Shown in pieces: positions 43,499 through 54,971 of a stretch of 64,000 bases of DNA. Numbering within the stretch: the first letter of the stretch is position 1; every line of letters begins with the position of its first letter. The notes beneath the pieces are model-generated. The model was not told the origin of the DNA, ran no database searches, and saw nothing but the letters and a program-made list of their open reading frames with translations. This DNA is from Neonectria sp. B-13. Taxonomy: Eukaryota; Ascomycota; Sordariomycetes; Hypocreales; Nectriaceae. The translations under genes were made by a program, and so were the position numbers. The DNA lies in NCBI GenBank assembly GCA_002682825.1, contig NOKP01000004.1, forward strand, positions 389,711 to 453,710. Reading direction: 5' to 3'.

Positions 43499-44917
43499 TC
43501 AAGCTACTGTATCCTTCCTAAAATAATTCAACAGCGTATTGCCTTGTGTGATAGTCGCCTTTCTTTGTATCTTAGGCGAGATCTCGGGCTTTTTGCCAAC
43601 CTCCAAGATTTCCATTAGTTCCTCGAACTCGTCCTTAGGAACTATCCCGCCGCTAGCTTCCTTATGCCCACGAGCGAAAGAGTCACCCAATCGTTCCCGC
43701 ATCGTAGAACTGGCCGCGCGGCCAGCTACCTCTTCCAGAATCTTTATGATGTTGACGGGAGGGTCCTTCGCCTTGGCGCATCGTGGGACACGACAAGAGA
43801 AGTTCACCTTGTCGGGCAGGTACCCATCGTTGGCAACGAGCACGACTTGAAGCTTGGCTGAGGATAAGTGGCCAGCCCACCGCGTTGCAATAACGGGATG
43901 TACCTGTGCGGCCGAGTTGATGCGGAAAACGGCGAATTTTCCATCTGATGAGAACTTAGGCGCTGTATGTGTGCATCGCTCAACCTCAGCGTTGACTTCA
44001 GCTCTCGCTGCGAGCAAGTTCTTATTTCCGGTTAGTTCCTTGGGCGAAGACGCAGCTGTCAAGGCCTTCCACGCCGTGGGCACATTGTAGGATGCCGTTC
44101 GCCTGGGCGCATTGATCACCGAGACGGCGTCGTTTATCGCCTTTTTGGTATATGTCTTCAGTGTCCCTTTCATATCTGGAAAAGGTGGCTCCCACTTGAT
44201 TGTGTTTCCCAAATCGCCGTGGGTGCCCATGATGCAGAGCCAGTCGCACGTTTTTTCCACATCCTGATGCAAGTCGCGGCAGATGAGATATGTCAGCAGG
44301 GAGCTAGTTGCCACGGGAGGGCAGTTGCAGGCCGTGACATGAAGGGCTTTCGCTGGGTGATCGACTTCTAGTGCGTGGTGATGATCAATCACTAAAGCTT
44401 GGTGAGGTTCGTCAATGAGAGCCAGAGACTGTCTTGATCCCTGGTCGAGTACGAAGATGAAGGTAGGCTCAAATGAGGCCATGGCGGCTCGGGAAGCTTC
44501 ATCGTGGACGTTGTGGCCTTTTTTAAGGAGATAGACGGAGATGAGGTCTTTATCGAGACCAAGAAGGACCAAGGTGCGCTCCAATATGACTCCTGAGGTG
44601 AGCCCGTCGGCATCTTTGTCGGGAACGATTAGGGTTCGCTGACCCGCGGAGGCACTGATGATATCAGGTTAAGAAATTTCAGGTCTTTAGATGGTTTGTT
44701 GAGACTTAGAGGCTGGGGAAACGTACCAGCTACGAATGAATTCCCTCGCTGCATCCATCTTATGTTGCGGCGCCGGCCAGACCGGTTTTCCCTTATCATC
44801 TATTTGCAAGGGCGTCAAATGATACGCAGGTATTTCAACAGACGGACGATGCTTCTTGGCACTCCGGCCTGTGGCTGTGGAGCTCACAGTAGCTGCGGTG
44901 CGTTTCATAGCGGGCAT
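43499..44917 (-). CDS. DHH-family phosphoesterase
   Basis: Predicted metal-dependent phosphoesterase of the DHH superfamily. Starts MPAMKRTAATVSSTATGR; one intron after FIRSW leads to ASAGQRTLIVPDKDADGLTSG (motif I, with DKDADG for the usual DHDADG). Then VLDQGS, the signature ALVIDHHHAL (DHH), IMGTHGDLGN, and a C-terminal DHHA1-like region (FAVFRINSAAQVHPVIATRW). It ends NYFRKDTVA. About 440 residues. An in-frame ATG 24 codons upstream (44989) would add a short basic, hydrophobic leader that could target mitochondria; the choice of start is open. It looks like a conserved single-copy gene rather than accessory DNA. Confidence 0.88.
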
Positions 44918-45229
44918 GCGAGGAGGCTGCAGTTGAAACAGAAAGATGGCTCGACGGATACCCCTTGCACAGCAGGATGAACTCAACATGGATGGTTTTT
45001 CTATTTTTGTTGGAGAGAGGAGGAATCACATTGGGAAAAGTAGTAGGTTGCATACCGTACGCGTCGTCGGAATAGTGTCGTCATGGAAATTTCACACGCT
45101 GTTAGTCGCCTTCAGGTCCAGCGCTAATGGAAGCTTCAACACACCACGTGGCTATCAATGTCAAATCCTATGAGATGCGAAACTGATTGCATGCCAAGCT
45201 AAGTATATTTCTACCAAGGTAGGAACAAT
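44918..45229. other. Short intergenic region
   Basis: Lies between the DHH gene start and the S66 peptidase stop. Apart from the possible upstream start of the DHH gene at 44989, nothing was seen. Confidence 0.35.
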
Positions 45230-46312
45230 TTACAAAACTACTGACTCTACAACGGCAAACTTGTCGTTCTCTGAGTCTAGAACAGCCAACGCGTCAAATG
45301 GAAGCGTAACCATAGGTACCGTATGTCCAATATCCACGTTGAACAGAATTGGAAACGGATTGTTTGCCAAAGGGCCCTCGCACAAGAGGCCTGTGATGAC
45401 GCCAGCATACTCATCCCTCGCTTCTTCCGAGTCGTAGCCAAAAGGTCTTCCGACGACCAACCCTGCGGCCTCGTCAAATACTCCGCCCGCGATCAAGTCG
45501 GCAAACGCGGCACGTACTCGGCCGATCAAGTTCCCCGAAACCTCATCATCAGCCATGGCCGTCTCCAGAAAGACGATGCGACCGCGCCAATCTGGGACGA
45601 TGGCGCGAACTCCTTGCAGACGTGCCACCACGGTCAGGCATCCGCCGAACAGACGGCCTTCTGCCTTTCCAGGACGAAGCCATTTCCAACCAGCCGTCTT
45701 TTCCAGCTGCGGCGGCTCAGTACAAGTTGGTCCTTTGGTGAAGAATGGTGCAGGCTTCGGTTCGTAAGTTGGCGAGCGGCCGATATCACCCAGAGGCTCT
45801 CGATTTGCAATAGTACGGAAGAGATGCTTCACACAGAAAGCCAACGGTGCCTTCTCATCATCTGCCGAACTCGCCTCGCCAAGCTCTGGGACGGCACCGG
45901 GCCCGTAGAAAGTGCGCAGGCCGACGACAGCATGCAAAAACCAATGCAGGCCCGTGATGTCGGAACACCCCACCACGACCTTGGGGTTGGCACGTATCGC
46001 ACTGTGCAGCTCCGTATCGGCAATAAGAGCGGGCAGCAGCTCGGTGAAAGTGCTCCCGCCGATGGTACAGATGACAGCCGAGATGCTTGGATCCGAAAAG
46101 GCAGCGCGGATCTCGGACAGCCTGTTGTTGATGCCGGACTGAATGCCTGTGTCCTGGTTGAAAAAAGTGCGGACTTGATAGCCGCGAGCCGAGAGTACGG
46201 CTGTCGCTCGTTGCATGACCGTGGGGAATTGGTCGTTGATCCGCGCCGATGGAGAGATGAATGCAATGGTGTCGCCAGGCTGCAACGCCTTGGGGACTAT
46301 GATTGGTGCCAT
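45230..46312 (-). CDS. Peptidase S66 family (LD-carboxypeptidase/MccF-like)
   Basis: Single-exon 360-residue protein starting MAPIIVPKALQPGDTIAFIS. Family features in order are PGDTIAFISPSARI, GGSTFTELLP, the nucleophile region VVVGCSDITGLHWFL (Ser), GRLFGGCLTVVARL, RIVFLETAMADDE (Glu) and NVDIGHTVPMVTLPF (His), giving the expected Ser-Glu-His triad. Bacterial members cleave LD-peptide bonds in murein recycling or inactivate peptide-nucleotide antibiotics (microcin C immunity). Fungi lack murein, so here a detoxifying amidase or peptidase role is more likely. No introns and no signal peptide; cytosolic. The lack of introns and the family's mainly bacterial distribution fit an old bacterial acquisition, but fungal homologues are widespread. 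Confidence 0.92.
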   Translation of the reverse strand: MAPIIVPKALQPGDTIAFISPSARINDQFPTVMQRATAVLSARGYQVRTFFNQDTGIQSGINNRLSEIRAAFSDPSISAVICTIGGSTFTELLPALIADTELHSAIRANPKVVVGCSDITGLHWFLHAVVGLRTFYGPGAVPELGEASSADDEKAPLAFCVKHLFRTIANREPLGDIGRSPTYEPKPAPFFTKGPTCTEPPQLEKTAGWKWLRPGKAEGRLFGGCLTVVARLQGVRAIVPDWRGRIVFLETAMADDEVSGNLIGRVRAAFADLIAGGVFDEAAGLVVGRPFGYDSEEARDEYAGVITGLLCEGPLANNPFPILFNVDIGHTVPMVTLPFDALAVLDSENDKFAVVESVVL

Positions 46313-46975
46313 TCTAGTATATAATCGTATGTATTCTCGGTCTGAGTGACACTGGTTTGCGGTTGTGCAAATTCATGGTGTGGCTTCAATGTGAAGCGGC
46401 CTTTTTAAGGTTGACGTGTGAAGGGCGCGGAGTGACATGTCTGCAGAATTACATATGGCGCGACTTGCCCGGTGGATTAGATAAACAAGATCCCCATTGT
46501 TTGTAAGCCCGTATCCTTATTAAGGCCGACTATGACATGGTGTAACAGCCGAGTTCTCCACTACTATGTCAATTCATGCTGATGGATAATTTCCTTGATT
46601 TAAGTATTCTTTCTCTTTTTTTTCAGTAACTTCATGGATGTCGCTAGTATACATCACGCCCACGGACGTAGACACGGAACGGGAACTCACTGGATAATGC
46701 ATTTGGAAGGCCTCCCGCATCATTGACGTAATTAAAACGCATGCTCTCGCAGAACTATAAAGTCTTTTACTCTGCCTAAGCAGATACTCCGAACTCTTAA
46801 ACCTCAGAATATGCTCAATGTAAGGACTCTTCTGCTGAAAGTCTCGTTCTATACCTTATCAATTGTTTGTAGCGTCACGAGACCGCAGCCGTCAAGCCCT
46901 CTATCTCTGACTCAGGCTCCTCTATATCTTCAACAAATCGCTGTGAAGCTCGGCGATACTTGAACAAACCGAAAC
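46313..46975. other. Intergenic, nothing recognised
   Basis: The 5' flank of the S66 peptidase gene and of the small membrane protein gene. No repeat or RNA gene was seen. Confidence 0.35.
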
Positions 46976-47205
46976 ATGTGTTTCATCATAGCCTATCTGC
47001 TCTCCCTTGTAGGATTTGGGCCTACAGGGGTTATTGCTGGTAAGTTAGGTGTATCCGATATTGAAGTTTGCAGGTTGCTCACATTCATCTAGGAACGTTG
47101 GCTGCTTGGACTCAGGCGTTCTTCTACGGCGCTTTCACCCCGTCTGGGGGAATCTTTGCATTCTTGACTAGTGTGGCTATGGGTGGTATGTCAATCTGTA
47201 CCTGA
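46976..47205 (+). CDS. Small hydrophobic protein, IFI6/IFI27-like
   Basis: A short gene of two exons: MCFIIAYLLSLVGFGPTGVIA, intron GTAAGT..TCTAG (about 47041-47092), then GTLAAWTQAFFYGAFTPSGG and IFAFLTSVAMGG, ending MSICT. The pattern GFGPTGVIAG-x-AAW-Q...G-x-(I/L)FA-L-S-AMGG matches the interferon-alpha-inducible protein 6/27 family, which also has small fungal members of unknown function, probably in membranes. The N-terminus is uncertain, because fungal relatives often have a longer leader. The 3' end could continue through another intron, as GGTATG could be a donor. Confidence 0.6.
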
Positions 47206-47547
47206 ATCTCTGCCCTTCTTCTCGTTATCTTGGGCTTTCTGGGCCTGATCTCCGTTCTCGTCATGTAATGAGGTAGTATCGTTAGCAAAATATTTGTGTA
47301 GTTCATAAAATAAGATATGTATCACTACTATGCGCTCACAATAGGCGCAGCGCAATTTGTAATGGCCTGCATGGCCTTACATGTAATTCCTCCTTGTGTT
47401 GAATACTCCGCTGTATTGTGAACCAGAGGAGACAGGACATACTATCCGAAGTTGCAGTAAGCCACATCGCCATTAATTTCCACCAAAAAGCTGCGGTTAG
47501 CATTCGGAAGGTTTGTGGTGACCTGCGGATTTGCGGGGAATTACACT

Positions 47548-49118
47548 TCAAGCCGGCTTCCGACCCCAGACGACCTTCTGTCTGTAATAAGAGTGATGCT
47601 TCCCCGAGCGCATCTCTCGACGAAGATGAGCTATGTATACCTGAATCTCCGGCTTTGTCCAGCCTAGTGTATGGGCCATGAACAGAACGAGACCCTCAGT
47701 ATCATGCTCGAGCCCAAACTGAGTGTACCGCCCCATTTCCTTGAGCACGGGGTCTTTAGGCCAGCCGCCAACGGGGCACTAATGAACTGTCAGCCATTCA
47801 TTCTATCGTATTGACGATATATCATGTATGTGGAACTTCGGCTTGGTGTTCATAACTTACTTTGAAGTCAAATTCTTCAATATCGACGAGCCCGGCCTCC
47901 TCCATCTCCTTCCTCTGTGTGCCATCCTCAAGAATAGTGAAACTAGACCCAATCTTCTTTCCCCCTTCAATGAAGAACTTTCCCCACTGACCAAGGGCGG
48001 AATCCTCCTTGACCGTGTTGTCATCACTGGTAATGATTGACGATGTCTCGTGGCTTTCAACCCAACCGTTAGGCTTACAGCAGCGGAAGGCCTGGCCGAA
48101 AAGCGCTTTCCAATCCGGGATACTTCCAACCAGCCATCGAATGTGAATGTAGTCGATGGAGTTGCTCTTAAACGTCCACTCACGGGTGCAGTCCTCAATC
48201 TCACTACGAGTAAATGATTAGCCCACCGCCCTTTTTGTTCTCGTTTCAAATGAGTAATAAATGTGGGATTTGTTCGTGGCACGCGTACAATTGCAAGTTT
48301 GTCGGAATCCAAGATGGCTGGATAGGTGATATATCCGTTCCAACAACGTGTGCGCTGGGATACTCGTCGGCAAAGTCACTGCAGAGATGTGTGAGTCCAG
48401 GCTAATCACCGTTTGGGCTTTTCTTTTCAAAGCTTACATGGCCCAGACTCCTACATGGTTGAGTCAGCGTTTTGCGGCGAGATGACTTATCGACTTTGAC
48501 ATACCTGTTCCGGTCCCGATATCAAGGACGCTCTAGATACAGGTAAGTATCATCAAAATGATTGGTGTCAGCTCACCCTAGATAGACAGCTTTACCCCTA
48601 TATTTTCTTTCTCGAGGGGCGCTAAATGCAGCTTGCCCCCAATTCCGAGGGTTAGAGTATGATGGCTGCGAGCGAGGTGGCTTAGTTATGCCGGCCTCAT
48701 GTTGATCTTGACCAACTTACTTGACATCCATGACCTCACTCTGAACATCATCGTTGGAACCCCTTAGTCGATATGATTAGCTACTAACGAGAGCCAATAT
48801 GGAGAGACATCGGGTTGTACCAGTACTGGGCGTTGCCTTGCTCGCTGTGATACGATCGACCTTGGATTGTTCTGTACCGGAGGATGCTGGAGCTGATGGA
48901 GGCAGTCGAGGAAGCGCTGCTGTTGCCAAGCGCAGAATCGGAGTCGCCCTCATCCTCGGATGGGTTCTGTTAAAAGATTGTCAGCTCGAACGTATCCTAC
49001 AAAGCCACTGTTGGGATTTAGTTGGTTAACAGACCTGTCCCGCCCAGTGCTGGGCAGGAAGGATGCCTGTGCTTGGGACATGACCTCCCGGCGGGGTATC
49101 AGAAGTCTCTCCGCACAT
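47548..49118 (-). CDS. LaeA-like S-adenosylmethionine methyltransferase, eight introns
   Basis: Assembled by hand from nine exons on the minus strand, each junction keeping frame. Start is [12 protein letters not shown] (ATG 49118), then [78 protein letters not shown] (SAM-binding motif I), [45 protein letters not shown]...[20 protein letters not shown], and a C-terminal [14 protein letters not shown]...GRKPA ending at 47548. Motif order and spacing match fungal LaeA/UMTA-type methyltransferases, some of which regulate secondary metabolism while others modify metabolites. About 345 residues. No stop or frameshift remains after splicing, so the gene looks intact although its individual frames appear broken. 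Confidence 0.85.
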
Positions 49119-50775
49119 TTTAGCTTTGAGAAGGCTTGCGAAAGTGATTCTCAGTGAGACGATGCTTTAGACTGGTAGTTGGTAGTGGGCAGTCTAACTA
49201 ACAAACACATTATGTCAACGGCAGAATTGAAGCGGTGAGGACGTTTGGTCTGGTCATGATCTGACAGAAGTACTTAGAAAAAGGATAATACAAGTTCCGA
49301 CATACCCTGCGCGGATTCATGTGCTTATGCAGTGACGGGGGTTGTCGTTGGGATCTTATACAAATATGCATAGTGCAGTACGACACTGCTGAACAGGTCG
49401 ACTCACGCCGTATTGTTATAAAGCATTACATGCGTCAATCCCCTACCTAATTCTTTGTCGGCATTATTTCTGCGAGGGGTCTGTTGGCAGCAGTCCTCAA
49501 TGAGCTTGTTGTGCGTAATTAGTGGCATCAGGGTTCTCGGAGTAAACCCCGCTCGGCCTCCGGAGCACTTGACGTTGAGCGGGGGTTTAAAATGGGACGA
49601 AGATTAGTCAAAGGTGACACCAGTTAACATGAATACAATTAGCATTAGGAATTTTTGGGTGGATGTCTTTTTATCCTCAGTATCGATGACGTGCGACGCC
49701 TCTAGCACCTGAACAGTGCGACTATCCGCTCTGAGCACCATTGTGATTTCGCCATATGAGCAGAAAATGTGCCGTTATTCGCTACAGAATTCCTCGACCC
49801 ACGTTACAACATCAACTTAACGGCGGCAAACTCCGGTCCCTTGGCTGTGAGCACTAGAGAAGCCCCTTAAGAGGCGCAGTAGGAAAGGATTACTTCTGAT
49901 TCCCCGAGTGAAGCAGGGAGAGCTTTCTGAACGCACGAATTCTCCACGCTGTCCCACGATAGTTGAGTCCTTTGGGCAATGTGAGGGGAGCCTTTTTGAG
50001 GAGGTTTGAAGGATACTTAAATTCCATGCAAGCTGTGTTGTATCATGGATATTCTGCCAGGATCTAGATGCCCATGACGAGATCTCGTTGATCCGTAGGA
50101 GCCGGTAGAGAGACTAGCCGACGGCTGCTCTGGGAACAGAGACGGACGATGCGAGGGGAGACTTTGCTGACTTCATAGATTGTGAGATGATTAGCTAGTA
50201 TCTAGTCTCTAAAAAGTAAACTCACCTTTTTGCAAGAACCCACGTCCTCTATGTTCTGTAGTCATAGTAGACGCGAGTGACCACGCGTTGGTACAGATTA
50301 GGTCTAAGGAAGTTAATACCCCGTACTTAGGTTCACTGCGACTATCGTTCTAGTTTTTTAATCCAGTCAACATAGTTTTGCATCAGGATTAGCATGAGGG
50401 TATGAAATTTAGTACTTTTGAGATATTTAAAGAACGGTTGTTCCATCAGAGACGTCCTAGTCATACTGATCAAGTCGTTCAAGAACTACGCGATTTATAA
50501 ACGAGTATTACTACGCACATGAGCAAATCTTGGTAATGGCATAAATAAATGCATACATAAATATAAAGACTTTAGTAATTCTATGTATGCCTTCGGCATT
50601 AGTCCTTGGGTTATGTATTTTGTTCGTGTCCCCAGCAGGACTTTTATACACGATGACAACTGAGGAAAGACCCATCGATGCGATTCTACATAGTTTCAAC
50701 AGAAAAGAATACATCTACTGCTAACAAAACTAATGTGCATATCTTCCCGTATAGTAACAGCAGTTACCCGGCCGT
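49119..50775. other. Long intergenic region with one hairpin
   Basis: 1.66 kb without a supportable gene. A short inverted repeat, TAAACCCCGCTC at 49543-49554 and GAGCGGGGGTTTA at 49577-49589, could form a 12-bp hairpin. The remainder is AT-rich, especially 50380-50600. Confidence 0.4.
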
Positions 50776-52710
50776 TTAGTTCTTGACCTTGTCCAGAGTC
50801 TCTCTCCATACCCTTGGAGTGATGCCAACCGCATTGCCGCTCTTGTCTAACTTGAACTCGAAATCGTCGATGCCAAAGTTTCCATACTTAATGGTCTCAA
50901 CACCACCCCACGACATGCAGAGATCAGTCCAAGGATCAACATTCCCCGATGAAGGGACCACCCTCTCGTTCTCATAAACTCCCCGAAACCTGATCGTCCC
51001 TTTTTCCTCTATGCCGGCTGGGTAGAGCCTCAGCCCAGCAGATCCCGTCCCTAAGACATCTTGAAACGTTTGCAGAACGTCAACAGCGTCTCTCGTCCAA
51101 TTTCGAACTACAAGTCCGGGAAGAGCATCGTCAACTCCTACCACTAACTTTCCGTGCGAACTCTCGTATTGGCCAGCGAATCTAGCCTTTGCCTTTTTCC
51201 GTGCGGCTTCTTCAAGTGCTGGAATCATTATCTGCATGACGAGGCCTGGCAGAAGTGACAAAAGGTCTGCCCCTGAGGACTCACCCGCTAGGAGGATGAC
51301 GAAGCCAAAGTCGTGGTCTGGAGAAAGCACAAACAGAGAACTATAGGCTCCCAACATGCCGTTTTTGGTGTAAAGGTCGACCACGCGAGTTTGGCTGGAT
51401 GCTGAGGAGATTGGGAGCATCATGCGCCGAATTTCCCACGGCATGCCCACCGACATTTGGAGCTCAGAAGTGTGTGACAAAGGTTTGAGCCACGCTCGGG
51501 TAATATGGTCGGGTAAAACGGTTGAGCGAAGGATGGATTGTGCGATAGTTGTGAGATCAGCTGCTGTCGAAAACATGCCACCGTAGCTAGAAGTAGCCAG
51601 TCAGAACTGATGAGTTTAAAATTATGAAAAGAAAACACTTACGGGCTTGCACCAGCCAAGGTCAGATCCCACCACGATGTGGTCTTGTTCCCTGGAATCA
51701 CGGCGTTGCTGTCATTCTTGGGAGCCTCCAGCGATGTGCGCTTTAGTCCAAGCGGGTCGAGGAGCGATGAGGAAAAGGACTCCTCAAAAGTCTTGTTGGT
51801 CATGGCCTCTAGGGCATAAGCCAAGATCTGGTATGCCATGTTGGAGTAAATTGGCGTGTTTGAACTCGGAGTCAACGGGAGGGCCTTCCTGTCTGTGATT
51901 CCCGTGAAGAATTCTAGATATCAAAAGTCAGTACTGAGCCACAAAGCGAATTGGAAAGTGAAAGTAGCATCAAGAAATGTCGTTGAATTGTCCCGCTGAC
52001 TGACCTTTACGGGTGCACGCCTTTCGGCCGAATCCCAGATCGCAAGTCGGCAGGTCTTGTTTGCTCAGGGAGGGCAAGCCGAGTTGTTCTGGATTGATGC
52101 CTAGCTCTTTCACTAAGAGAGAGTAGTCGCCGAGTCCAACTTAATCGAGGGTTTAGTAAACGCAGCATGAAGGGGGCATTTCATGGTACTTACAGTTTCT
52201 CTCAACGCCTGACAGATGACTTGCCAGTTGGCCGATGGTCACTTCATCCCAATGAGTCCTTCGACCAGGCCGTTTGGCAACAGTCGCTAGTTCCGGAACC
52301 CACTTGGTGACGGGATCACTCAATGGTCCCATACCAATCTCAGCAAGAAGCGTGTACACGGTGAGAAGCTTAGACACGCTTCCAATGCGGAAGACGGTGT
52401 TCTCGTCCAACGTCCCAGATGTCAAAGACTCAGCCGTGCTTGGGGGAGCGTATCCGTAGCTGAAGAGTTTCTCTGTTCCTGAAAAGGCTTGGGCGTAGAA
52501 GGTGGTGTTTGTTCCATTCTTGACAACCTCATCCATCAGTTCGCCCAGCTGAGCCACTGCATCTTTAACAACGGCTGAGTTATTCAGGCCTGCATGAATA
52601 GGCGGGAAGACGGGCCCGAGAAGAGGGCATGTTGGGTTGGTTTGGCCCAAAGTAGTACCTGCTAAAGCTAGTAGCCCTAGTACTTGGGCATGAAGATTGA
52701 TGAAGCGCAT
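50776..52710 (-). CDS. Secreted beta-lactamase-like serine hydrolase
   Basis: Penicillin-binding-protein/class C beta-lactamase fold. Starts MRFINLHAQVLGLLALAGTT, a signal peptide ending near LGQ. The catalytic Ser-x-x-Lys motif is in FRIGSVSKLLTVY, and the Tyr-x-Asn motif is in PIYSNMAYQILAY. Exons join at VERN/VGLGDYSLL, ACTRK/EFFTG and LAGASP/YGGMFSTAADL. The C-terminal domain (KARFAGQYESSHGKLVV onward) is the lipocalin-like extension seen in fungal members, ending DKVKN. About 570 residues. Fungal relatives include esterases and acyltransferases of secondary metabolism and lactamases that hydrolyse foreign lactams. It is divergent from a Zn2Cys6 regulator across 480 bp, so joint regulation is plausible. 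Confidence 0.92.
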
Positions 52711-53189
52711 TTCGATGTAACAGCGAGTGCAAACAGTATCCGAGTCGAGGTGCTGGATGAGAAGGCTGAATACTGGTTCATTGCTAAAGGAGGCCACACC
52801 CGTCTTTTATAGAAGAGCAGCCACTGCTCTGTCCGAGAACTTTTGACATGCTTCAAGTCTTGACGACAGGATATCTAGCGAATCAGATGCGCCAACGAGG
52901 AAGGGGATGCTATGATTGGTAGGATCGGAAAGCTGGAAAATGGCAAGGCTGACTTGACGGCGTAGTTCTCCGCGTCATCTTACAACATATTCTTCCAGCC
53001 AAGATCGTCAAAGGATCGTAGCCAATCAGCTCTTAGCAGCATCGAGGGCCGTTTCTGATTGGCCGGGTCGTACAATGACTGCGCCTTCGTCCTCTCGGCA
53101 TTACTATCCGCCGGCAATCCTTCTGTGTGAACATCAAAGAGCCTCGGGGAATCATCTGCATCCTAAAAGAACCAGTAACAACAGTCGTT
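52711..53189. promoter_or_regulatory. Divergent promoter region, beta-lactamase-like gene and Zn2Cys6 gene
   Basis: Separates the two divergent genes. No gene is visible inside, and I could not assign a binding site. Confidence 0.4.
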
Positions 53190-54971
53190 ATGGCTAAATG
53201 CAAGGGAGACCTCGGCGTGGAGCCTCTGGCAGGGCGCAAAAGACGAGCGCACAAAAAGGTCAGAACTGGGTGCACCACCTGCAAGTATGCTACCCTGTAC
53301 TCTCCGGCGCCGCCTTGATGGAAAGACCTGCTAATCCTTGCTACCGAGTCTAGGATCCGAAGGTTGCGCTGTGACGAAGGGAAGCCAAGCTGCGACCGGT
53401 GTCTGTCAACCGGGCGCAAGTGTGACGGCTATGTGGCGGCCTCTGAGTTGCCAAAGACGGACAAGACAATGGCGCGTCACTGTCAACCCCAACCCGCTGC
53501 TGACTCCCGACTCGTCCTGCCGCGAAAGAACCTGGACGAGATTCGAAGTTATCGCTTCTTTATGGAGGTCACTGCTCCTTCCATCGCAACTACCTTCGAT
53601 GCAGATTTCTGGCGGATCGAAGTTCCCAGAATATGTCAATCCGACTCGGCTGTATGGCATGCCATTGTGAGTCTTGGGTCCGTCCATGAGAGTTACATGA
53701 CTCCCACGCCATTGAACACCGACAGAAACCTGTTTGCAATGCAGCAGTTCAGCGCCTCTGTTCAATGCCTGACTGCGCCAAGCTACTCCAATAAATGGAG
53801 AGCTCTCGTCGTTAGCACAATCTTCATTTGTGTATGCTACCTCGAGGGACTGCAAGATCAGGCTGGAGTGCACCTTAGAGCTGGTAGCAAGCTTCTCCAG
53901 GAGATGCAACAAGAACAAACCAGCCTCCTCGACCAGAAAAGGAGTAGATATCATTCGCCAGCAAGCATGGCTCCTATATCGCTATCGTCAATCAGCTCCA
54001 TCCTCACAGCCTTTCAAATCACGGAACAAGCACTGAGTCGAGGCGGCATCTCGGAGTTTCCCACTTTAGTTTCCCATCATGAGAGCTTTACCGTATGGCG
54101 CTACTACACAGCACCAACCAAGCCGCCATACTTGACGGTCGAGAACCTCACGCGAGCCAACCGTGCTGTTGAGTCATTGATGGGCGGCCTCAACTTTTTC
54201 ATGCAGCAACACGCCCAGGAAATCAAGGACCTCATCACTGGCGAGGGCGACGCCAGCTTGCTGGAGTCTATTGCCTCGAAACAAGGATCCGAGACAAGGT
54301 GCTTCACAGAACTCTCAAAGGCTATCCGCTCTTTCGAAAAAGAACACCAGACGAAGGGGGCTAGGCATGGATCGAGCAATCTTACGGAGTATCAATTGCA
54401 GAAAGCCGTCCTCACGTTGAACTTATACCACGAAACGAACCGTTTCATCATACTTAAAGACCCGGATGAGCCTGATATGGCGAAGAGACACGCAGCCTTA
54501 CCAGCAATAGGCGTGCGCATCGTCGACCTTGCAGAGGAAATCCTCGACCTTGCTGAAGCCTCGAAGGGTAGAAGCGATAAGTCATTCATGCCGAGCCCTC
54601 CAACGTCCAACCCACTCTTGGTTGTTGCCCATTCTGGATTGACCCAGGAATCCCGGCGGCGTGCGGTGAAACTGCTCAAGCGTCCTCAAATGGTTGGAAC
54701 ATGGGATAGCCTGATGTCAGCGAGACTCGCGGAGGCAATCATGGAGAGGGAAGAGACAGCTGCGTACGAGGATTGGCTGAGAAGAGTGACAGATGAAGAG
54801 CTGCTACCAGGGACGGAGGAGAGAGATGAAAATACGCCAGTGCAGCCAGTGCACCGCATTATTAGCATGACTGTCTCCTTGACTGGGAGAAGGAAGGCAA
54901 CTATTTCGTTAAAGACTTGGCAGGAATGGATGCAAGGCAAGCTCGGCCAACAAAGTGCTATAGAATGGTAA
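53190..54971 (+). CDS. Zn2Cys6 transcription factor
   Basis: Starts MAKCKGDLGVEPLAGRKRR. The zinc cluster GCTTCKIRRLRCDEGKPSC followed by DRCLSTGRKCDGY is split by an intron (GTATGC..TCTAG, about 53285-53350) within the Lys codon. About 570 residues. The remaining domain (YRFFMEVTAPSIATTFDADF, WHAIVSLGSVHESYM, ending GQQSAIEW) is the fungal regulator type in which the finger is followed by a C6-linked helical domain. The divergent neighbour is the secreted beta-lactamase-like gene, a likely target. Confidence 0.9.
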
